From Candidatus Avacholeplasma faecigallinarum (GTDB taxonomy: Bacteria; Bacillota_I; Bacilli_A; Acholeplasmatales; Anaeroplasmataceae), in NCBI GenBank assembly GCA_018715825.1, contig DVKU01000182.1:1-7777 (forward strand): 7,777 nucleotides of DNA, read 5' to 3'. The position numbers were made by a program, and so were the translations under genes. The first letter of the stretch is position 1. Each line of letters begins with the position of its first letter. The notes beneath the pieces were generated by a model that saw only the letters and a program-made list of their open reading frames with translations, was not told the origin of the DNA and ran no database searches. Below are positions 1-4,390 of this stretch, in pieces.

Positions 1-1150
1 CACTATCATATAGCTTGCCAAAGGCACTAGAAATAAAAATTGATTTATTTTCTTGAAATGATTTTTGTAAAAAATCAGGCAATAAAGCCTCGTTATGATT
101 AAGCTTTAAAAATCCAGTTTTACAAAGATTATCAGTCATTTTAATAATCTTTATGTTTGTTAATTCTGTTGAAACTGAATCATGATTAACCTGATCGCTG
201 TATCCTAGTCCAATGCTAATGGTACTATTATATTCAGTAGAGAATCTATTATTTATTTTTTCAACGTCTATATACGAAATACTATTTGAAATGTCACTAT
301 TATATTCAACTATAGGGGTCTGTTGATAAATAGTATTAGCTATAAAAGAATTTTTAGAAGTGGTAAGTATATTAAAAAATATCATAAAAGCCAATAAAAT
401 TAAGCTGATGAGAATTCTTAATAATAAAGTAGATTTCTTTGTGGCTATAAATTTTATTTTGTTAGGACTTAATATGAAATCACCATATTCATCTGGTTTT
501 ATTAGTTTGTTATTAATTATGTTTTTTTTAATTTCAACTAAAGAATAATCTTTTATGGTAAGAATACAATCAGCATAATCCTCTATTATTTGCGTAGTAT
601 GAGTTATTAAAAAAATAAAGTGATTAGCTTTAAGCTTATTAATATCTTCCATTACTAAATGGATATTATCATAATCTAGGTTACATAAAGCCTCATCTAA
701 AAAGATATATGGCTTTGGTTGTAAAAATATTGATACTAATAAGACAAGTTGACGTTGCCCAAGGGATAGCTCATTAATTTTTTTGTTAATAAAGCTACTC
801 ATATTATATCTATCAATATAATAGTTATAAAGATCATTATTTAGATTATGAATTGATAATAAAATATTTTCTTTTGCTGTATTATAATAAAACAAATTAT
901 CATCATGACTGATATAAGAAATATTATTTTTAAAAAATAAACTAAAATCCATTTCATTGATATTATTATCGTTATAAAAAATAGCACCAGAATAAATATT
1001 TTGGTTAATTAAGCTTTTTAACAAGCTTGATTTTCCACAACCTGATGGACCAACTAAAATTGTAAATCCTGTTTCATTAAAATCATAATCAAATGGATTA
1101 AAAATTTTTTTATCATCATACTCAATACCAAAATTTCTAAGTTTTATCAT
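1..1150 (-). CDS. ABC transporter, N-terminal ATPase fused to a membrane/extracytoplasmic region (3' end missing)
   Basis: The minus frame is open from ATG at 1150 to the window edge, giving 383 codons with no stop. The ATPase domain occupies residues 1 to about 205: Walker A GPSGCGKS (34-41), signature LSLGQRQ (128-134), Walker B YIFLDE (148-153), D-loop NLD (157-159) and H-loop THTT with His184. The Q-loop position, in ISYISHDDNLF, holds His82 where Gln is usual. A hydrophobic segment at about 245-262 (LISLILLAFMIFF) is followed by at least 120 polar, Ser/Asn-rich residues. NBD, then one TM, then a large outer domain is the order seen in MacB/FtsX-like fused exporters of Firmicutes, so an export or envelope-stress role is inferred and the substrate is unknown. 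The ribosome site GGTGGGG (1156-1162) lies 5 bases before ATG. The gene has its own promoter and sits behind the clpP terminator, so it is probably a separate unit. The ATPase call is firm; the permease type is not. Confidence 0.85.
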   Translation of the reverse strand, partial: MIKLRNFGIEYDDKKIFNPFDYDFNETGFTILVGPSGCGKSSLLKSLINQNIYSGAIFYNDNNINEMDFSLFFKNNISYISHDDNLFYYNTAKENILLSIHNLNNDLYNYYIDRYNMSSFINKKINELSLGQRQLVLLVSIFLQPKPYIFLDEALCNLDYDNIHLVMEDINKLKANHFIFLITHTTQIIEDYADCILTIKDYSLVEIKKNIINNKLIKPDEYGDFILSPNKIKFIATKKSTLLLRILISLILLAFMIFFNILTTSKNSFIANTIYQQTPIVEYNSDISNSISYIDVEKINNRFSTEYNSTISIGLGYSDQVNHDSVSTELTNIKIIKMTDNLCKTGFLKLNHNEALLPDFLQKSFQENKSIFISSAFGKLYDS

Positions 1151-1195
1151 TTTAACCCCACCATTTCTTAATATTGATAGCAATCTATTTTTTTT

Positions 1196-1204
1196 ATTAT
1201 AGCA
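1196..1204 (-). promoter_or_regulatory. Extended -10 promoter of the ABC gene
   Basis: On the minus strand the sequence reads TGCTATAAT, a perfect extended -10 (TG, one base, TATAAT). The predicted start of transcription is near 1189, about 40 bases before the ATG at 1150. The -35 position holds only a weak TAGGTT, overlapping the clpP terminator stem, which fits an extended -10 promoter that depends little on a -35 box. The same TGCTATAAT stands before ung. Confidence 0.6.
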
Positions 1205-1210
1205 TATATA

Positions 1211-1243
1211 TAAAATAAAACCTAGAATTTTATACTTTCTAGG
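1211..1243 (-). terminator. Rho-independent terminator of clpP
   Basis: Read on the minus strand, CCTAGAA (1243-1237) pairs with TTCTAGG (1227-1221) around a 9-base loop and is followed by TTTTATTTTA. It starts about 10 bases after the clpP stop codon, the expected place. The stem is only 7 bp and the T-run is interrupted by A, so some readthrough into the ABC gene is possible. Confidence 0.7.
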
Positions 1244-1253
1244 CTGTTTTATT

Positions 1254-1838
1254 TTATAATGTTTTTTTATTGGTTATGATTTTGTCAATTAAGTTATATT
1301 TTAAAGCATCCTCTGGTGACATATAATAATCTCTTTCGGTGTCATGTTCAATTTCCTCTATTGTTTTACATGTGTGCTTAGCTAATAAAGTATTCATTTG
1401 TTTTTTGATCCTTAAGAGTCTTTTAGCTTGAATATCAATATCTGAGACTACACCTTGCATACCACCATAGGGTTGATGAATCATAATTTCACTGTGAGCA
1501 AGAGCACATCGTTTGCCAGTAGTAGAGGCTAATAAGAAAGCCCCCATAGACATAGCCATACCAATACAAATTGTATTAACCTTAGCTTCAATAAAATGAA
1601 TAGTGTCATATATTGCCATACCAGAAGTTATAGAGCCTCCTGGCGAGTTAATATATAACCAAATTTCGTCATGATTTAAAGAGTCTAAATATAAAAGCTG
1701 AGAAATTAAAACTGAAGCCAATTCATCATTTATCTCACCCGTAAGAAGAATTATTCTATCCTTTAATAGACGTGAATAAATATCATAGCCTCTTTCTCCA
1801 CCTTCACCTTGTTCTAAAATATATGGTATATAATTCAT
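1254..1838 (-). CDS. clpP: ATP-dependent Clp protease proteolytic subunit ClpP
   Basis: The 194-residue product has the usual ClpP length and matches the family along its whole length. ClpP forms a cytoplasmic tetradecameric barrel that degrades proteins fed to it by ClpX, ClpC or similar ATPases. The catalytic triad is Ser97 (in MSMGA), His121 (in MIHQP) and Asp170 (in TERD). Other family blocks are YDIYSRLLKDRII (18-30), LYINSPGGSI (61-70), with its oxyanion-hole glycines, and GMAIYDTI (73-80). There is no long propeptide. The residue before the catalytic Ser is Met instead of the usual Ala. The start is set by AAGGAA (1853-1848), 9 bases before ATG. No Clp ATPase gene, CtsR-type repeat or CIRCE element is nearby. 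The gene is divergent from gap and ends in its own terminator. Confidence 0.97.
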   Translation of the reverse strand: MNYIPYILEQGEGGERGYDIYSRLLKDRIILLTGEINDELASVLISQLLYLDSLNHDEIWLYINSPGGSITSGMAIYDTIHFIEAKVNTICIGMAMSMGAFLLASTTGKRCALAHSEIMIHQPYGGMQGVVSDIDIQAKRLLRIKKQMNTLLAKHTCKTIEEIEHDTERDYYMSPEDALKYNLIDKIITNKKTL

Positions 1839-1870
1839 TTTTTATCATTCCTTTCACTAGCCTATTTTAC

Positions 1871-1884
1871 CTAAAACGTTTACA
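1871..1884. promoter_or_regulatory. Possible CcpA/LacI-family operator between clpP and gap
   Basis: CTAAAACGTTTACA fits 12 of 14 positions of the catabolite-responsive element TGWAANCGNTNWCA; the two mismatches are the first two bases. Its 11-base core AAAACGTTTAC (1873-1883) recurs exactly upstream of adhE. The site is centred about 77 bases upstream of the predicted gap transcription start, a position used by activating CcpA sites, and about 40 bases upstream of the clpP ATG, so it could act on either gene. Binding by CcpA is inferred; another LacI-family regulator is equally possible. Confidence 0.45.
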
Positions 1885-1918
1885 TCTTTTTGTTTTTTTA
1901 TGTCGATTAGAAATTTTA

Positions 1919-1947
1919 TTGATTAAAAAATAATATGGTGGTACAAT
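1919..1947 (+). promoter_or_regulatory. gap promoter
   Basis: The -35 box TTGATT (1919-1924) and the -10 box TACAAT (1942-1947) are exactly 17 bases apart, and TG at 1939-1940 adds an extended -10. Transcription should start near 1954, giving a leader of about 38 bases. This is the best-formed promoter in the window, in keeping with the high demand for GAPDH. Confidence 0.7.
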
Positions 1948-1958
1948 AGTAATGGAAA

Positions 1959-1981
1959 AAATAATTTCATTATTTAGGAGG
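1959..1981 (+). promoter_or_regulatory. gap leader stem-loop and Shine-Dalgarno site
   Basis: AAATAAT (1959-1965) and ATTATTT (1969-1975) are perfect complements around the 3-base loop TTC. The hairpin would begin about 5 bases from the predicted 5' end of the mRNA and stop directly at the ribosome site AGGAGG (1976-1981), which is 10 bases before the gap ATG. The stem is all A-U and therefore weak. A role in mRNA stability or ribosome access is inference. Confidence 0.4.
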
Positions 1982-1991
1982 AAAAAATATT

Positions 1992-3023
1992 ATGGCTATT
2001 AAAGTAGCAATCAATGGTTTTGGACGTATCGGACGTTTAGCATTTAGACAAATGTTTGGTGCTGAAGGATATGAAATCGTAGCTATTAACGATTTAACTG
2101 AACCAAAAATGTTAGCAAATTTATTAAAGTATGATACTGCACAAGGTGGTTATTGTGGACACATCGGTGAAGGCTTACACACAGTAGAGGCTGGTGATGG
2201 TTCAATCACTGTTGATGGAAAGAAAATTACTATTTATGCAGAAAAGGATGCAGCAAATTTACCTTGGGGTGAAATTGGTGTTGATGTAGTATTAGAGTGT
2301 ACAGGTTTCTACACTAAGAAGGAAAAAGCACAAGCTCATATTAATGCTGGTGCTAAGAAGGTTGTTATTTCAGCTCCAGCTGGAAATGATCTACCTACTA
2401 TCGTTTATGGTGTAAATGAGAAGACTTTAACTAAGGAAGATAACATTATTTCTGCAGCTTCTTGTACAACTAACTGTTTGGCTCCTATGGCTAATGCTTT
2501 AAATAAGTATGCTCCAATTCAATCTGGTATCATGAGCACAATTCATGCATATACAGGTGATCAAATGATCCTTGATGGACCACATAGAAAAGGTGATTTA
2601 CGTAGAGCACGTGCTGGTGCTGCTAATATCGTTCCTAACTCTACAGGTGCAGCAAAGGCAATTGGTTTAGTTATTCCTGAATTAAATGGTAAATTAATCG
2701 GTTCTGCTCAACGTGTTCCAGTAACTACAGGTTCTACAACTATTTTAACTGCAGTTGTTAAGGGTTCTGATGTTACTGTTGAAGGAATTAATGCTGCAAT
2801 GAAGGCTAGCCAATCTCAATCTTTCGGATACAATGAAGATCCAATCGTTTCTTCAGATGTTATCGGTATGAGATACGGTTCATTATTTGATGCAACTCAA
2901 ACTATGGTAGCTAAGATTGGTGAAGATTTATATCAAGTTCAAGTAGTTTCTTGGTATGATAATGAAAATTCTTATACTAGCCAAATGGTTCGTACAATCA
3001 AATATTTTGCTGAATTAAAGTAA
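1992..3023 (+). CDS. gap: Glyceraldehyde-3-phosphate dehydrogenase, NAD-dependent, glycolytic
   Basis: The 343-residue enzyme oxidises and phosphorylates glyceraldehyde 3-phosphate to 1,3-bisphosphoglycerate in the cytoplasm, making NADH. The Rossmann motif GFGRIG is at 9-14 and Asp34 ends the strand that binds the adenine ribose, as in NAD enzymes. The catalytic Cys158 lies in ASCTTNC and His185 in TIHAYTGDQ. The [17 protein letters not shown] block (193-209) is the form seen in streptococcal GAPDHs; Gly replaces the Leu of the Bacillus DLPH motif. The usual RVPVPTGSVTEL reads [12 protein letters not shown] (241-252), a departure in the phosphate-binding region. Length and the SWYDNE end (320-325) are normal. 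It is a single-gene unit with a strong promoter and terminator. Frequent GGT, CGT, ATC and AAG codons suggest high expression compared with ung and the LysM gene. Confidence 0.98.
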   Translation: MAIKVAINGFGRIGRLAFRQMFGAEGYEIVAINDLTEPKMLANLLKYDTAQGGYCGHIGEGLHTVEAGDGSITVDGKKITIYAEKDAANLPWGEIGVDVVLECTGFYTKKEKAQAHINAGAKKVVISAPAGNDLPTIVYGVNEKTLTKEDNIISAASCTTNCLAPMANALNKYAPIQSGIMSTIHAYTGDQMILDGPHRKGDLRRARAGAANIVPNSTGAAKAIGLVIPELNGKLIGSAQRVPVTTGSTTILTAVVKGSDVTVEGINAAMKASQSQSFGYNEDPIVSSDVIGMRYGSLFDATQTMVAKIGEDLYQVQVVSWYDNENSYTSQMVRTIKYFAELK

Positions 3024-3034
3024 TAAAAATTAAG

Positions 3035-3061
3035 GCTTAAGGTTATCCTTAAGCTTTTTTT
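3035..3061 (+). terminator. Rho-independent terminator of gap
   Basis: GCTTAAGG (3035-3042) pairs perfectly with CCTTAAGC (3047-3054) around the loop TTAT, followed directly by seven T (3055-3061). Upstream AAG can pair with the first T residues and lengthen the stem. It begins 11 bases after the gap stop codon and separates gap from the ung promoter. Confidence 0.9.
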
Positions 3062-3081
3062 GTTTATTATATGACATAATG

Positions 3082-3090
3082 TGCTATAAT
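3082..3090 (+). promoter_or_regulatory. Extended -10 promoter of ung
   Basis: TGCTATAAT is a perfect extended -10, 20 bases before the ung ATG, with no good -35 box (GTTTAT at the 17-base spacing). Transcription would start near 3097, giving a leader of about 14 bases that contains the ribosome site AGGTGG (3101-3106). It probably drives ung and the LysM gene together. Confidence 0.6.
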
Positions 3091-3110
3091 CAACTTAATG
3101 AGGTGGTAAA

Positions 3111-3779
3111 ATGAGTTGGAAAACATTTTTAGATCAAGAACGAAAATTGGACTATTATAAAGAACTTAAAAATAAAATTGATTATGAATATCAACATTAT
3201 ACGTGCTTTCCACAATACAATCTTTTATATAATGCATTAAAAATGACTAAAATGGAAGATGTAAAGGTTGTAATTTTAGGACAAGATCCCTATCATGAGC
3301 CCAATCAAGCTCATGGATTAGCATTTTCAGTGTTATGTGAAAAGCTACCACCATCTTTAAAAAATATTTACCAAGAAATGCAAAACGATTTAGGTGTTGA
3401 GGTAAAGCAGGATGGAAATTTAGAGTATTTAGCTAAGCAGGGTGTTTTACTTTTAAATACAGTATTATCAGTTAGGCTTGGTGAGGCTTATTCACATAGT
3501 AATATGGGCTGGGAAATATTAACTGATCATATTATTTCCAAATTAAACTCATTAGATCAGCCAATAGTTTTTATACTATGGGGTAGTCATGCTCAAAAAA
3601 AGAAGGCTTTACTTAATAATAGCAAGCATTTTATTATTGAATCTGCTCACCCATCTCCACTTTCAGCTTATCGTGGTTTTTTTGGTTCAAAGCCTTTTTC
3701 AAAAACCAATAATTTTTTAATGTCATGTGGTTTACAACCGATTAAGTGGGTTAAGGCCCAATATTTAAGCTCGTTATAG
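3111..3779 (+). CDS. ung: Uracil-DNA glycosylase, family 1
   Basis: The 222-residue protein removes uracil from DNA, starting base-excision repair of deaminated cytosine. All family 1 motifs are present: GQDPYH (57-62) with the water-activating Asp59, GLAFSV (69-74) with Phe72 that stacks on uracil, LLLNTVLSV (113-121) with Asn116 that reads the base, and HPSPLSAYRGFFGSKPFSKTN (180-200) with catalytic His180 and the DNA-intercalating Leu184. The His of the common SAHRG variant is Tyr187 here. Length is normal. The start is fixed by AGGTGG (3101-3106), 4 bases before ATG. It is followed after 24 bases by the LysM gene with no terminator between, so the two are probably co-transcribed. It is the only gene here with a TAG stop. 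Confidence 0.98.
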   Translation: MSWKTFLDQERKLDYYKELKNKIDYEYQHYTCFPQYNLLYNALKMTKMEDVKVVILGQDPYHEPNQAHGLAFSVLCEKLPPSLKNIYQEMQNDLGVEVKQDGNLEYLAKQGVLLLNTVLSVRLGEAYSHSNMGWEILTDHIISKLNSLDQPIVFILWGSHAQKKKALLNNSKHFIIESAHPSPLSAYRGFFGSKPFSKTNNFLMSCGLQPIKWVKAQYLSSL

Positions 3780-3803
3780 CATAAGTTAAAATGGGTGATG
3801 AAA

Positions 3804-4277
3804 ATGCAAGGTAGCTATTTAAATGGCTATAATCAAATGAAACAATATATTGTTAAATCAGGAGATAGCTTATATAGTATAGCAAAAACATTTAATACTA
3901 CAGTTGATGAATTAAAGTCAATAAATCATTTGTATTCAAACACAATATATCCAAATCAAATTCTCTTTATTCCTAATTCCTCTAAAACCAATAACACTTA
4001 TCTTACAAACAGTGGTGATTCTTTAAAGGATATAATGAAAAAATTTGATTTAGATATTTCTGATTTGGAAAAATTTAATGATTTAGATAAATTAAAATTA
4101 GAGGCAAACCAATTGTTGTTAGTCGAAAAGCGGTCTTTAGACTCAGTCTATATTGCTAAAAATGGCGACAAAATAGAAGATGTTTTGTCGAAATTTAATC
4201 TTTCTCCTTTGGAGTTTTTAAAGCTTAATGAATCTAAAATATTAAATAATGGTAATGAGATAATTATTGGTAAGTAA
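3804..4277 (+). CDS. Small three-LysM-repeat protein without signal peptide
   Basis: The 157-residue product is almost wholly three LysM modules: 14-57 (QYIVKSGDSLYSIAKTF, ending ILFIP), 65-107 (TYLTNSGDSLKDIMKKF) and 115-156 (VYIAKNGDKIEDVLSKF). The first is canonical; the others have drifted but keep the SGDSL/NGDK turn. LysM usually binds the GlcNAc of peptidoglycan or chitin, yet the N terminus has no hydrophobic stretch, lipobox or membrane segment, and there is no catalytic domain. Export is therefore unexplained. Spore-coat proteins such as SafA also begin with a LysM and lack a signal, a possible analogy only. I chose ATG 3804 because GGTGAT (3794-3799), complementary to the 16S rRNA 3' end, is well spaced from it; the in-frame GTG at 3795 and ATG at 3798 overlap that site and have none of their own. 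It is co-linear with ung. Confidence 0.8.
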   Translation: MQGSYLNGYNQMKQYIVKSGDSLYSIAKTFNTTVDELKSINHLYSNTIYPNQILFIPNSSKTNNTYLTNSGDSLKDIMKKFDLDISDLEKFNDLDKLKLEANQLLLVEKRSLDSVYIAKNGDKIEDVLSKFNLSPLEFLKLNESKILNNGNEIIIGK

Positions 4278-4293
4278 TTATCTCTTTTATTTT
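4257..4293 (+). terminator. Rho-independent terminator overlapping the end of the LysM gene
   Basis: GAGATAATTA (4257-4266) and TAATTATCTC (4275-4284) form a perfect 10-bp stem with an 8-base loop, followed by TTTTATTTT. The left arm lies inside the last codons of the LysM gene and the TAA stop (4275-4277) is the first three bases of the right arm. Ribosomes finishing translation would cover the stem, so termination may depend on translation. Confidence 0.75.
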
Positions 4294-4314
4294 ATTTTGT
4301 CAAAAAAAATTGAA

Positions 4315-4328
4315 TAAAAACGTTTACT
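4315..4328. promoter_or_regulatory. Possible CcpA/LacI-family operator upstream of adhE
   Basis: TAAAAACGTTTACT fits 12 of 14 positions of the TGWAANCGNTNWCA element and contains AAAACGTTTAC (4317-4327), the same 11 bases found upstream of gap. Its centre is about 44 bases before the predicted adhE transcription start, just upstream of the -35 region. Recurrence before two linked fermentation genes strengthens the call; the regulator itself is inferred. Confidence 0.5.
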
Positions 4329-4344
4329 TAGCACAAAAGACTAA

Positions 4345-4364
4345 CAATTAGGGTATAATAATTG
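4345..4364 (+). promoter_or_regulatory. adhE promoter -10 within a small inverted repeat
   Basis: A perfect TATAAT (4354-4359) lies 31 bases before the adhE ATG, with no convincing -35 box and no TG extension, so an activator may be needed. CAATTA (4345-4350) and TAATTG (4359-4364) are inverted repeats bracketing the -10, a place where a repressor could bind. The arms are short and A+T-rich, so chance is possible. The ribosome site AGGAGG (4380-4385) is 5 bases before ATG. Confidence 0.5.
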
Positions 4365-4390
4365 CGAGAATGTATTACTAGGAGGATTTT

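Noticed and set aside
360..548. A 62-codon plus-strand open frame with a hydrophobic stretch
   Set aside because: It lies wholly antisense to the ABC gene, whose ATPase motifs are unambiguous in the other strand, and has no ribosome site; it is a shadow.
1864..1869. TAAAAT as the clpP -10
   Set aside because: The -35 would be CAAAAA and the leader only a few bases before the ribosome site; too weak to annotate, so the clpP promoter remains unassigned.
1839..1991. CtsR or HrcA (CIRCE) heat-shock operator before clpP
   Set aside because: I looked for the tandem GGTCAAA-type repeat and the TTAGCACTC inverted repeat and saw neither.
3795..3803. Upstream GTG (3795) or ATG (3798) as start of the LysM gene
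   Set aside because: Both fall in the GGTGAT ribosome site that serves ATG 3804, and neither has a site of its own.
4297..4347. Rex (NADH-sensing) operator upstream of adhE
   Set aside because: TTGTCAA at 4297 has no properly spaced partner (six bases, and TTGAATA instead of TTCACAA), and CTAACAA at 4341 lacks a left half. The match is too poor to call.
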